Source: Spinacia oleracea
Lineage: Eukaryota; Streptophyta; Magnoliopsida; Caryophyllales; Amaranthaceae
Direction of reading: 5' to 3'
Assembly (NCBI RefSeq): GCF_020520425.1
Contig: NC_079491.1
Location: 37,045,027 to 37,109,026, forward strand
Length of the DNA stretch: 64,000 nucleotides
The position numbers and the translations under genes were made by a program. Positions 37,033 to 48,908 of this stretch are shown in pieces. Numbering within the stretch: position 1 is the stretch's first letter; every line of letters starts with the position of its first letter. Under the pieces are notes generated by a model. It ran no database searches. It saw only the letters and a program-made list of their open reading frames with translations, and was not told the DNA's origin.

Positions 37033-37657
37033 GCGGGGTCTACGTAACAAACCGTGTAGGTCCTTATTTTCAAAACATCAAAACAGATTCGTCCACTTCT
37101 ATCGGACGGGGCGTCCACCCTCAGCGGACAGGCTCGCCCACCTTCAGCGGGCGGGGTCTGCGTCACTAACCGCGCAGGTCCTTAGTCGCTGCAGCGATAA
37201 CTTTTTCTGGTTTTCCTTTTCCAAAAATCAAAGGATTGGTTTTCCGTTTTCCCAAAAAAAAGCGATGTGCTGGATTTTCCTTCGTTTTACGTCCTATAAA
37301 AACAAGGGGGTTTTCTCGTTTAGCTAACCTTAAAAATGAGAATCTTTTAAAACGTTTTACCTCGTGATTGGGCTTGGCGAGGCCTAGTTACACTTTATAG
37401 ATTTGACTTCGAAAACATCTTTAGATACTTCCAATGACAAAGTGAGGGAGTTTCTATACTATCGGTTAAACAGATTCCAATGACACGTGAGGAATGTGTT
37501 AACACTTCAAGTGATGACCCTTAAGTCAAATGTTATCACTCGGGGGCTCATGAGACCCTCACAAAATAGGTCACATACACCATGGCTTGTATGACGCACT
37601 CCGTCTAGTACTTTGACCATCGTCTTATCTCGAGACTCAGTCAAAGTGGGGGCTAAC
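37033..37657 (+). mobile_element. E1 internal region, segment 3
   Basis: Begins with the right GCGGG duplication and continues the interrupted hairpin repeat (GTCTACG..CGTGTAGG). It then holds one 41-bp-type unit (about 37270) and the purine tract AAAGTGGGGGCTAAC ending at 37657. No coding content. Confidence 0.8.
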
Positions 37658-39026
37658 TGTAGACACCTACTTTTGTCCCCATTCCCGAAAGGGAAGGTTC
37701 GATGATGAGAACACAAATCTCCACTTGGCAACGCATCTCCTATAAAATAACGAATCTCAATCACCCTTTTCATTTCAGCCAAAACTGCTATTTATGGAAA
37801 CCTGCTAAAGATAGTAACTGCCGTAAAAGGTAGTTGTTAAAAGTGGCAAAGTCATAAAAGATAGAAACCTGTCAGAATTAGGTGTTGCACTCCAACAAAA
37901 ATCCTAAAGGAGATAGAATTTGTATTCCTGGTATAATTCGAAAATAAGAGTCACGTATGAACTAAATTCCTAACGAACCTTGAGTTCGTAACGGGCCAAG
38001 ACGCATTCCGTCATAAGTTAATACGCACTAAAAGACTCGGATAAATCTCCCAGCCCTGGGCGCTGAAAATGCCTGGGGCCGTTTTATTTCCGGATTCTTT
38101 TTGGATTCGTATCTTAAAATCTATCTTTCAACACACCCTTTTCCTATAAATACAACCTCAAAACCGACGTGAAAAACACACAATGGCATAACCTAAGTAT
38201 TGACTCTAGCCTTAAGCCTAAGCCTCACGCTGCGAAATTTATCCGGCGTTCTGTCGCAATCGACCCAAAAGTCGAACAGAACGCATCCTGCCCCTTGTAG
38301 CTGATGAATTAAGCCTAAATACTGGAACATTTCTTGGGAACCCGAGATTCGTTAAATAAAAGGAGAAATAGCAAAGCCAAGTGGTTAGTTTTCTGAGAAC
38401 CGTAACACACCTCTCAAGGGTGCGTTGTAATGTGTCCCTCATATGATTTAATCGCTTTCATCACCCTTTTATAAAATTGTCGAACTATTAACTTGATTGA
38501 TCTATCACGTCTAATAAGATAATACCTTGGACAATTGAATTATCATGCTAGGTACCTTAAATCAATCTAAATAAGATAATCACGATCGATTTAGTGCTAT
38601 GTGTTGCATATTGCTAAAATCAATTCAGAATAGTTTAATAGTTTAACGCATGTCCCTTCAATTATTTATGCTGAGCTAGTAAGGATAACATGCCTCTGGA
38701 GTTATTGATGAGCACTCCTCTCGGTAGTTACAGTCCCCTGAACTCTCAATCTCTGCCCTGCGGGTGTACGTTGAGGGATCCCCACACCAGGGATCACAAG
38801 GGAACCTATGGCCGTCGTGGTCGAACATAATTGCACTCCCTTTATGTCATGATAACCGGGTTTTATCAGTTTTTCTCATTGTCGTTAAAAACTGAATGAC
38901 GACTCCTATATGACTAGTCGATTGGGTGTAAACTCACAGGAAATCCAACTACACTTGATCTGACAACGTCACGCCCACGAGGGACGAGGTCACGCATTAT
39001 CCTCGTGCTTTTTCGACCCCCTCACA
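37658..39026 (+). repeat. E1 3' LTR
   Basis: 1369 bp, TGTAGACACC...CCCTCACA. About 110 bp around 38048 is missing compared with the E2 LTR, removing the left hairpin of the palindromic module and leaving a half copy at 38048-38067. The following bases CCATG (39027-39031) would be the right target duplication; its partner is outside the window. Confidence 0.85.
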
Positions 39027-39264
39027 CCATGGTACAAATCATCGCCTAGGTTGTAACCTTTTTTATGGGCTTCATCAAATATAACAAGCTACCTTATACT
39101 GATCAAAAAGTGAAAAGCCGAACAAGTGGTATATTTTGTAAATCACACCACAAGCAAGCATATCACTCCTTCAATCTCGACTCGTCAAAAATCAACGGAA
39201 AACACTTAAGCTATAAGTATGGACGTCTAGGAGCTAGTAAATAAGGACGAAGCTCTTGTGCTGA
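39027..39264. other. Unassigned sequence beside the retrotransposon stack
   Basis: AT-rich DNA without repeat similarity elsewhere in the window and without a recognisable gene. Confidence 0.5.
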
Positions 39265-40354
39265 CACTACGCTACAAGAAACTAGCAAGGTTTTTTGTTC
39301 TATAACACCTGCGACATTGCCGGCGTCTCTCTATTATTACTCTCAAGCATGTCGTCCCTCTTATCTTTAGTTGCGGCGGAAGACGCGATGATGGTTGTGG
39401 TGGTGGTCAAGGCCGTGGAGGTTCACAGCCACCATGCATCAGGTTTTTAACGAAGGCGAGTTAGAATGCGACTGCCGATGTCAGCTTAATCTCCAAGATG
39501 AAGAAACTTTAGTTGACGGCTTCATCATCGACGACCAAGGCTCAACCGCTAAGCAGTCACAAGCCATTGGTGTTACCAAAACGGTCGGGCTTGGTACTTC
39601 TGAAATGAGGTGTGTTGTGAGAGCTAATCACTTCCTCGTCCAACTTTATAACAAAGACTTTCACCACTAAGATTCTCAAGCATGAGACACGGCATATATC
39701 ATGTCGCTCAATCATGGAGAGTTCATTTGACGGGCCTTAGACCATGAGAGAGTCAATCACCACTTCTTATTACGACACACATTAGTTGACGAGTCGTTTA
39801 AAGTATCGGTTATTACTTCTTTCAAGTACTCACATTTTATTTATCTTAATATACGGTCATTTACGCATAACGAGCGGCAAGCCGACAACAAGTTTTGAAT
39901 AAACAAACCGAATAAGCTCTGATCTGGCAATTTATTAATATATATGCTAGGAGTAGTATATTTCCTTACATTCATTTTCTCTTAATATCGATATGCTAGC
40001 TGAGTATATTTCTCACATTTTATTTAACATATGGCATAATTAATCTTCCTAAAGAGTTGCCTTTTTTAGTTGTTCATTTTGGTGCATACTAGGCTGCAAG
40101 CTAAAAATTATTTGCCTTGGAAAAATGAACAACTATGAAATAAAGAAGCAAACATGTGGGTTACGTTTAAATGACGGCCGTCATTTAAATTTATCCAATC
40201 ATCATTACCTTGATGATACATGCTTGAAGAAATCAAATCATGGTGCGAGGCCGCCTTACCAGTATCTCAAAATTGCAAGGTAAAACAAGAATTTTCTAGG
40301 CTACATTACCAAGTAGTTCATACTTTGTGGAATATACATTACCTAGCTCCCAGT

Positions 40355-42190
40355 CAGGACGCCTTGCTCCCAGTCAGGACGCCTTGCTCCTCGTCAAGGC
40401 GCCTCATTAAGACGCCTTGTCCAAACTCCTTGTCAGGACTTGCAAGATCCCCTCAAGACTTGCAAGCTCCCCATCGGGACTTACTCCCTCATGGACTTGC
40501 TCCCAATAGGGACTTTCTCCTCGTCAAGGCGCCTCATCAAGACGCCTTATCCAAATTCCTTGTCAGGACTTGCAAGCTCCCCATCGGGACTTACTCCCTC
40601 ATGGACTTGCTCCCAATAGGGACTTGCTCCTCGTCAAGGCGCCTCATCAAGACGCCTTGTCCAAACTCCTTGTTAGGACTTGCAAGCTCCCCTCAAGACT
40701 TGTAAGTTCCCCATCGGGACTTACTCCCTCATGGACTTGCTCCCAATAGGGACTTGCTCCTCGTCAAGGCGCCTCATCAAGACGCCTTGTCCAAATTCCT
40801 TGTCAGGACTTGCAAGCTCCCCTCAAGACTTGCAAGCTCCCCATCGGGACTTACTCCCTCATGGCCTTGTTCCCAATAGGGACTTTCTCCTTGTCAAGGC
40901 GCCTCATCAAGACGCCTTGTCCAAACTCCTTGTCAGGACTTGCAAGCTCCCCTCAAGACTTGCAAGCTCCCCATCGAGACTTACTCCCTCATGGACTTGC
41001 TCCCAATAGGGACTTGCTCCCAATAGGGACTTGCTCCTCGTCAAGGCGCCTCATCAAGACGCCTTGTCCAAATTCCTTGTCAGGACTTGCAAGCTCCCCT
41101 CAAGACTTGCAAGCTCCCCATCAGGACTTACTCCCTCGTGGACTTGCTCCCAATAGGGACTTGCTCCTCGTCAAGGCGCCTCATCAAGATGCCTTGTCCA
41201 AACTCCTTGTCAGGACTTGCAAGCTCCCGTCAAGACTTGCAAGCTCCCCACCGGGACTTACTCCCTCATGGACTTGCTCCCAATAGGGACTTGCTCCTCG
41301 TCAAGGCGCCTCATCAAGACGCCTTGTCCAAATTCCTTGTCAGGACTTGCAAGCTCCCCTCAAGACTTGCAAGCTCCCCATCGGGACTTACTCCCTCATG
41401 GACTTGCTCCCAATAGGGACTTGCTCCTCGTCAAGGCGCCTCATCAAGATGCCTTTTCGAAACTCCTTGTCAGGACTTGCAAGCTCCCCTCAAGACTTGC
41501 AAGCTCCCCATCAGGACTTACTCCCTCATGGACTTGCTCCCAATAGGGACTTACTCCTCGTCAAGGCGCCTCATCAAGACGCCTTGTCCAAATTCCTTGT
41601 CAGGACTTGCAAGCTCCCCTCAAGACTTGCAAGCTCCCCATCAGGACTTACTCCCTCATAGACTTGCTCCCAATAGGGACTTGCTCCTCGTCAAGGCGCC
41701 TCATCAAGACGCCTTGTCCAAACTCCTTGTGAGGACTTTCAAGCTCCCCTCAAGACTTGCAAGCTCCCCATCGGGACTTACTCCCTCATGGACTTGCTCC
41801 CAATAGGGACTTGCTCCTCGTCAAGGCGCCTCATCAAGACGCCTTGTCCAAATTCCTTGTCAGGACTTGCAAGCTCCCCATCGGGACTTACTCCCTCATG
41901 GACTTGCTCCCAATAGGGACTTGCTCCTCGTCAAGGCGCCTCATCAAGACGCCTTGTCTAAATTCCTTGTCAGGAATTGCAAGCTCCCCTCAAGACTTGC
42001 AAGCTCCCCATCGGGACTTACTCCCTCATGGACTTGCTCCCCATCGGGACTTGCTCCTCGTCAAGGCGCCTCATCAAGACGCCTTGTCAAAACTCCTTGT
42101 CAGGACTTGCAAGCTCCCCTCAAGACTTGCAAGCTCCCCATCAGGACTTTCTCCCTCATGGACTTGCTCCCCATCGGGACTTGCTCCCAT
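40355..42190. repeat. Minisatellite, about 130-bp unit, about 14 copies
   Basis: A landmark CCTCATCAAGACGCC recurs at about 40405, 40533, 40643, 40773, 40903, 41050, 41180, 41310, 41440, 41570, 41700, 41830, 41940 and 42070. Spacing is mostly 130 bp, with two 110-bp units (minus one 20-bp subrepeat) and one 147-bp unit (plus one). Each unit is built from shorter subrepeats near GGACTTGCAAGCTCCCC. Since 130 is not a multiple of three, the open frames rotate through all frames and are not proteins. Degenerate subrepeats continue to about 42670. Confidence 0.95.
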
Positions 42191-42678
42191 CATGACTTAA
42201 TAAAGATAGTCAATCAATATCGACGCCTTCTTATAGATGGCGTTAGAAAAGACTAATCGGTTGATGGCCTGAGGAGTGGCCTAGATTAGCGCCCCAAATT
42301 AGATTGATCACCTAAAACACTGGGGTTACCGTCCGCATATGGGCAACAAAATTCATTTCAAAAAACCAGCATATGACTGAAAAGGGATGAATACATAAAA
42401 AGTGCACAGAAGGCACAAAAATTCCTACATGCGCACACAGCGCGAAAACCAAAATGAAGAGTGCCAAAAAGCACCAATGTTAATACAAAGCGCCGGCGCC
42501 GCGAAAACCAACAGTCAAAGAAAAGGTTAAGGACAAGGAGCGATCAAACTACCTTCCTGGACGTCCTGCCCGACGGAGGAATTCACTTCTTCTTCCTCCA
42601 CGTCTTCCTCCTCCTAATCAGGACTCGCAAGCTCCTATCATGACTTGCAAACTCCCATCATGACTCACGACTAGTCAC

Positions 42679-43380
42679 ATGTTAGAGCCCAAGTTTCTCT
42701 CTAAATGTGCCCCAAGTTGAGTCGCAACTGACAAAATGTTGCCTCCCGCCATAAGGTACTAGTTGAGTCGCTCATTAAATTTTCAAAGGCGACTTACCTT
42801 GTAAAAAAGATAAGACCCTCTTTGAGGGGCAAATGATGTGGCAAAAAATAATTGGACATCGTGTCCCAATGATAGCTTGACACATGTCCTCCATAAATGG
42901 CACGAAGGCCAACTTGTTTGACAGGCCCAGCCCTAAAAAGGCACCTTAAAGCCCTTTATTTCAAAAACGCACCAGATAAGGACACATGTCTTCATCTCTA
43001 AAGATCACCCAGTCATATTGCTAGGGTTTTTGGACACTTCCCAAAAACCCTAGCCCTATATATAGTCCAATTCCCAAGGTAAAAGGGTCATTGAATTCAT
43101 TCCCACCAACCTAAATTATCTTTGCTCTACCTTCTCTCTACAAATTACTTCTCTCTCTAGCTTATACTTACTTAAGCATTGGAGGAAATATTCCTACGGG
43201 AATATTCTTGTTTTGCAGGTTGCCAGAAGTTTGTGCCAACTCATACTTGATACCTCCGAGGAACGCGTGACATGTCATCACCGTAAAACATCCCACAACA
43301 AGGAGCAATGGACTAACAACCACGAAGAATCAGACTGGAAATTATTTGTGTGGTTGACGGTGGTTGATCCCTAAACTTAT
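42679..43380 (+). mobile_element. LTR-like promoter and leader, boundaries unresolved
   Basis: Begins near TGTTAGAGCCC just after the minisatellite tail. It has a plant TATA box CTATATATAG (43055-43064) and then a CT-rich leader (TACCTTCTCTCTACAA) and GGAATATTCCTACGGGAATA, as in many Ty3/gypsy LTRs. Tandem repeats followed by an LTR is the order in Tat-branch 3' ends. No second copy, PBS or coding sequence confirms it. Confidence 0.35.
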
Positions 43381-43910
43381 CATGATGTGAGCGATGATTT
43401 GCGGCACGAGAGATTCAACAGTGGAGATTGATTAAGAGGGGTAGATTTGAAGGAGTACCAAGAAATGAAGGGAACAAAAATATAAAATACAAGGTAAATT
43501 TGTTAAGGAGTCTCCCGTATGAGAGAGAAAATGAAGAGGCTACGGATGATTAAGTAAAACAAAATTACGATGAGTTAGGAAAAGAAGTTAGGGATTTCAT
43601 ATCATTTTAGGGTCAATAACTTAAGAGATTAAAGAAAAAAGGGGGGTTTTTAATTTTCTTTGTAAAACACGGGGAAACGGATGGCTAAGAACACCGTACT
43701 GTATTCTTTAAAGTAATATTTGTTTAATTTATTTTTCATTATGGTAAGAGAAATAAATGGATAGAGAACAATGATCTATGAACAACGTTTTATAGTCTAT
43801 TTTTCGCACAACGGTGGTTTATGAAAGGCGTTTTCTATAGTTGGGGAAATCGGTTATCTCACTTAACCGTACTCTATCTTCTGTTTCTTATTCCAACTTT
43901 TGTAGTAGTG
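43381..43910. other. Subterminal region of the CACTA-like right end
   Basis: AT-rich non-coding DNA. Near 43760-43860 it has degenerate inverted or direct motifs (CAACGTTTTATAG, CACAACGGTGG, AGGCGTTTTCTATAG) such as occur next to CACTA ends. No gene seen. Confidence 0.4.
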
Positions 43911-43911
43911 T

Positions 43912-44667
43912 TACATTGACAAAGTGCTAGCTAGGTTCAATATGATGGAAGCCAAGAGAGGCCATCTACCCATGACACATGGCACATATCTAAGCAAGAC
44001 TCAGTGTCCCAAGACATCTGATGAGCATAGAAAGATGAGTGGAATTTCGTACGCTTCGGCTATTGTATCCATCATGTATGCTATGATTTGTACAAGGTCG
44101 GATGTTTCCTTCGCACTCAGTGCAACGAGCAGGTACCAGTCAGACCCAGGTGATGCCCATTGGACTGCTGCCAAGAATATCCTAAAGTACCTGAAAAGGA
44201 CTAAGGATCAGTTTCTGGTCTATGGTGGTACATATGAGTTGATTGTTAAGGGCTATACGGACGCAAGATTTCAAACCGATAGAGATGATTTCAGATCACA
44301 GTCTGGTTTTGTGTTCTGCCTTAATGGCGGAGCAGTAAGCTGGAAAAGTGCTAAGCAAAGCACTATTGCGGATTCTACAACTGAAGCCGAGTACATTGCT
44401 GCCTCAGAAGCAGAAAAGGAAGCTGTTTGGATTCGAAAGTTCATCGAAGAACTTGGGGTTGTCCCCTCCATTAAAGGACCAATGGCTTTGTATTGCGACA
44501 ATAGCGGATCCATTGCCCAGGCAAAGGAGCCTAGGAGCCACCAGAAGTCCAAGCACGTACTGCGGCAATTTCACATACTTAGAGAAATTGTTGAACGGAA
44601 AGAAATCGAGATTTGCAAGGTTGGAACTTACGACAACGTCGCGGATCCATTGACTATTCACAAGTAA
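43912..44667 (+). pseudogene. Ty1/copia pol, C-terminal RT connection and RNase H (5'-truncated)
   Basis: The frame opens immediately after the CACTA terminus at YIDKVLARFNM and runs to a TAA at 44665-44667. It shows the copia signature order: HRKMSGISYASAIVSIMYA, TRSDVSFA, HWTAAKNILKYLKRT, YTDARF (first RNase H Asp), SGFVFCLNGGAVSWKSAKQ, STTEAEYIAA (Glu), YCDNSGSIAQAKEP (Asp) and the end DPLTIHK. That is the last 250 or so residues of a polyprotein of about 1300. Gag, protease, integrase and the RT palm are missing, so it is dead although this stretch has no stop. It belongs with the 3' LTR at 45565. Confidence 0.9.
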
Positions 44668-45564
44668 AGCACAACGCACATCTAGCAACCGTGGGAATCA
44701 AGCATGTTGGAGAATGGCTTTGAATTTTTAAGTTTTGTCTTAGAACATCTGTTAGATTCGTGTTTAAAAAAATTGGTTTAACCATTTTATATTTATAAAA
44801 TTTCTTATTTCATATTCATTTAATTTGGTTTAGTATTAAAAGAAAAGTTCATGTGATTCAAAGCATTCAAATGGGATGTCAAGATGGATTCTTCGACAAA
44901 CAAACACCCATAAGTGAACTTGAACATTGAAGTCACAAAGGATCCCTAATCCATGTCATTGAAAGGTGGACGACCAATGACTAATGAAGATTAGATTGCA
45001 AGTAGATTTGTAGTTCAATTTCTTGAACTAGATTTACTAGATGTCATAATCTTTTGCATAGATACTTATTGGATCTTGTATCAGATTGACCATGAGAACA
45101 CTTTAAGAGATTAAAGTCATGTCATAAGCAGTTCTCATTAATGGTGATTAGAACTATTCCTCAGAACATGAGTAATTATGATTTCTCGTTTGAGAATTAG
45201 TTTGCTCTGATGCTAGCAAAACGTCGCACCGTAAAAGGAGGCTATAAAAGCAGTTATTGGGCGTACTATGAATCAAAGTGAGTGTTCATAGATTGCAAGA
45301 ATGGATTGTCCTCCTATCTTTGATAGGATATGGTGTTGTTGTGTAACAAGGCCTCTTGGAGAGTTAGATACTGTGAAAATGCATGGTCGTGCTCAGAATA
45401 GTTAAGGCTTAACCTTCTGTAAAATTTTAACAGTTGAACTCAGTAATCCGAGAAACACTTCTGGACCTAATAAGGATGGCTTGGATCTTACCTTATGTTC
45501 AGCAAGTAACACTAAGCGACAAAGGAATGTGAATGCACACTTGTCTGAATGACAAGTGGGAGAC
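44668..45564 (+). mobile_element. Copia 3' untranslated region with purine tract
   Basis: Non-coding DNA between pol and the 3' LTR. It ends in GACAAGTGGGAGAC (45551-45564), the polypurine tract typical of plant copia elements (AAGTGGGAGA). Confidence 0.7.
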
Positions 45565-46573
45565 TGAAGGAAATGTGTCCTTCACCCAAGGTGCATTAGG
45601 TCTAATATCAAGGTTCAGATTAATTACGAACAATTAATTAAGTGAGATCAAGTGATCGAAACAGCTAGCTGGAGCAATGCTTCCGATCAGTGAGTTCTGA
45701 TCTATATTAGACTCACAGCTTACTCTTGACTAAACCTATAAGGTCACACCAATGGCATGTAACAGATCACCGGATTAAATGAATCGGAAATTCATTTAAT
45801 AGCTTTTCGGGAATTAGTTTGGAAAAACATAATATACGATACGACCTTGCACCGGAATCGTATATGGTATCGCGAATATTCGTAAGCTGGGCGAAACGAA
45901 TAATCGTATCGTACGATGGTGATTCATCGTGTACGATACGATAAATAATAGCCGTAAGGCGTTAGTCGCGAATACGCGTTGTCGGCCCGTCGAGCCAAGC
46001 GCGCGTAGGCACAAGGCCCAACGAGCCAGCAAGCTTGCGCGCGGCAAGCAAGCCAGCCCACGGCACAAGTGTGCGCGCACAAGGGGCAGTAGCGCAGCGA
46101 GCATAGCAAGCGAGGCCCATGGCCCATCGCTGCTGCTCGGCTGCTGTAGGCTTCGGCTACCGCTGGGATTGCGTGTGAGTGTGGGCATGCGTGTGGCCGG
46201 TCAAGGCCTTGTGCCTTGGCCGGTTACACAAATATAACCTTAGGGTTATATTCCACACTCCTAAGTTGTTTTTCCTAACCCTAAACCTAATTCAGAAATT
46301 ATGTAGTTTCAGTTTTGCTCTCTACACAAAACTGTTCTTCCCAAAAAGAAAACACTCTTGAATATTGTCTAAGCTACGATTACAAGAGGATCTGAACGTG
46401 TCAGTGAACCAAATAGAGGAACGACAATTGGAGTTCTTTGTTCGTGTTCGTTGATACTAAACTCGGGAAAACAAGCTTCGAATGTAAGTTTTCTTAATCT
46501 GTGCTTTATACATGTTTCCTGGCTTTGGGGATTGTTCCACACATGTTATATGTATTTAACTGTATTCCCCTAC
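45565..46573 (+). repeat. Copia 3' LTR (right boundary approximate)
   Basis: Starts TGAAGGAAATGTGTCC after the purine tract. The likely end is near TGTATTCCCCTAC (46573), which is uncertain because no second LTR is in the window. A long imperfect hairpin, ATCGTATCGTAC..GATG with its complement, lies at 45903-45942. The GC-rich part 45960-46210 gives incidental open frames on both strands. Confidence 0.6.
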
Positions 46574-46695
46574 TGAAGTATAATTTTCTCTCTTCCTAAT
46601 GTTTATGTGATGAACTTTCACGTTCAAAGTTATAAAATCTTGAGCGTATTAATTGAATTTGGTTGGAATTGATTATTGATGTGTGAATTGTGCAG

Positions 46696-46807
46696 GTTGA
46701 GATTCAAGTGAGGAAGATTTACTGTATTAACAGAGCTGTATCAACACTGCCGATTAATATTGAGGATGAGGCCCGAAAGCGATGCCGAGATTGAAGAAGC
46801 TTTGAAG
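46696..46807 (+). pseudogene. Aspartyl-tRNA synthetase (cytosolic type) exon fragment, frameshifted
   Basis: Preceded by a splice acceptor (TTGTGCAG) and followed by a donor (AAG/GTAAAT). It encodes VEIQVRKIYCINRAVSTLPI then NIEDEAR. After one extra A near 46775 it continues in the next frame with SDAEIEEALK. This matches the stretch between the anticodon-binding OB domain and the hinge of eukaryotic cytosolic AspRS (VEIQVRKIY...LPINIEDAARSEAEIEKAL in known proteins). The next exon of a real gene (VNQDTRLN..) is not present. It is an orphan, broken exon, close to a Helitron 3' end. Confidence 0.75.
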
Positions 46808-48908
46808 GTAAATATCACTTCTTTGTTGTGCAATTTTGACTTTTTGAGGCTTTAAGATCAACTGGATACTTCTTGAGGATTTTTATGCATTATTGTTGTT
46901 TGACTGATGTCATTTGACATAATTTTGGTCATTAAACCTTATTTGTGTTTGACTGAATGGCATTACATGTATTTTTATAAGTATATGCGCATAGGTTTCT
47001 AGATGCTTCCTTCTTTGTGCTCAACAACAAAGTCATTTGTAACTTTGGTCTGCAATTTGAATATATAGCCACCAAAAGATCTCATCTATAATAATATGCC
47101 TTCTTTTTCGTTTTTTCAATGGCTATTCATTTCAGATACAAGTATCCTCCGTTACATCTATAACTGGTGGACTAAAGATGAACATCTAAACTTATGCATT
47201 TCAATGGCTATGCCACAATTTCTGTACTTGAAGATGAACATCTTTTGGTTGCAGTTATGTAAAATAACAACCAGATTGTTGAATAAAAAATGATGCGACT
47301 GATCCAAGAACAGATATTGCTTTGTGTAAATATGTGTGTCTTCTTTCTGTTCGATTATCTTTCTAACAGAAGTTTGATGAATATGAATATTATCAGTAAT
47401 TACAGTTAACTGTTTCCTGTTAATATGCAGGATGGTCGGTCTGTATACTGTTTAACAGTTCTCACATCTGATAGTGGCGAAGATGATATAAACATAGTTG
47501 GAGGTGAATACTGATGTCTTTAGCAGATGGCATGGAAATGAAAATCGATATTAATATTACTAATATTTGTTTTTTACTCCATTTTGCAGAGAACTTCATG
47601 ACTGCTATCGCATTGTTTTTTATCATGAGAGGATGGTGTTCGGATGGAAGACACACGACTGTAAGTACACTTCTATTTCAGTATGGAACTAAATCACCAG
47701 GTTATTGATAGAACAATGAGTTAAAATAGTGGTGGAGTAGACTAGATAGAGCGATCACGGTGATTCATTGGGTTCCGATCGTGGGTTTGATCCTCTAATT
47801 GCAGGCCCAAGTAGGAATTCCAATGTATACTTTGGGTTTGATTGATAATTGAGGATTTATTTTATTTTAATTTTGAAGCTGCAATTGTTGGAATATAATA
47901 CAGATAAAGGTCAAAGTGGAGCTAACGGTTGATGCAGTAGTCTGTATGGCTTAAATTTTATCTACTTTGACAATTATCTACTTCTTTTGTTGTCTATATT
48001 GAATGTTTGATATGACAGTTGAAAAGTAGTATGAATAAGCATGCACATGATTTAGCCAGATGAAATTTAGTCAGTAATTATGACATCGTCTTTACTTCTT
48101 TAGTAACCGAAGCCTGTTTGAGATTATCCCTCTTCCCCAGCACCTACTCTTCTTTACCTTCTTGCTTGATTTTTAATCTGTTGAGTACTATGGGAAAGAA
48201 ACTTGATAGTATCATTGATGTTGAAACTTTTGTGAATCATGGATTGTTAATTATGCTGCCTCTGATAGCAATCACAATTTGGTTGTCACGTTGAACGCAA
48301 GGTTCCTTATTTCATATTATTCATTTTCATTTCTTTGCTTTCTATTCTCGGGTTTAATTTGTTCCTGTTGCTGTATGTTCAGCTGCCACACACGCTTTTC
48401 ACAAGCAGCCAACAACTCAACATATGCAGGCTCGAGTAAAGCAGTTGCAGCTCAACAAGTTTCTCAAGTCCTCATACAAACATCTGTGAAGTCAGCAGAT
48501 GAAAGGAAAAATCCCAGAAGCTTCTATAATGAAGTCAAAGATTGTTAGAAAGCTTTTCCTACAAGCTCCTACAACTCAGAAGATTCATTTAAAGGTTGTT
48601 AGATCAAAATAACTAAAGTTTGCTGACATATGATTAATTGTAATGATTCTCCCTGCTTTCCTACACATCATTTGTTGAGCTTATAAATAGAGTTGTAGAT
48701 GTTACTGCAAGGATTATGGAACTAATTATTCCAATCTGACCTCAATAATCAGAGACGTAGATCTTTAATCCAAAACATTCTTACGATGTTGGTCACATAC
48801 TGTAAATCTATTGAGTGGAGGGATGTGTGGTTAGACAAACACATTGTGAGTAAAATAAACAACGGAAAGATACTATTTTGAACGGAATATGTTTTTTTAT
48901 ACATTTTC

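Larger units (their letters stand above)
39265..43910. mobile_element. Possible CACTA (En/Spm) element; right end clear, left end doubtful
   Basis: The right border reads, inward on the minus strand, CACTACTACAAAAGTTGG, a typical CACTA terminus, ending at 43910 and followed by TTA. A candidate left border CACTACGCTACAAGAAAC starts at 39265 after TGA. The two termini match only partly, and the 3-bp flanks differ. I find no transposase. The enclosed DNA includes the 130-bp minisatellite and an LTR-like leader, so the region may be composite rather than one element. Confidence 0.4.

Noticed and set aside
8171..39026. Simple head-to-tail tandem array of LTR-internal-LTR units
   Set aside because: The GCGGG duplication and the resumption of the interrupted E1 repeat at 37033 show nesting by insertion rather than tandem unequal exchange.
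39395..39670. 91-residue open frame (QVFNEGELECDCRCQ...) as a host gene
   Set aside because: No recognisable domain, no splice or promoter context, and it lies in a suspected transposon. Left unannotated.
40355..42190. Regular repeats as a CRISPR array
   Set aside because: The DNA is plant nuclear, there are no unique spacers between constant repeats, and the units are contiguous.
40220..42256. Series of open frames of 100-160 residues with similar peptides
   Set aside because: They are shifted translations of a 130-bp tandem repeat. The unit is not a multiple of three, and the same DNA is read in rotating frames.
44271..44688. Minus-strand and shifted frames over the copia RNase H
   Set aside because: Shadows of the clearly coding plus-strand frame.
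45814..46237. Overlapping open frames on both strands around 46000
   Set aside because: GC-rich part of the copia LTR; translations on opposite strands are incidental.
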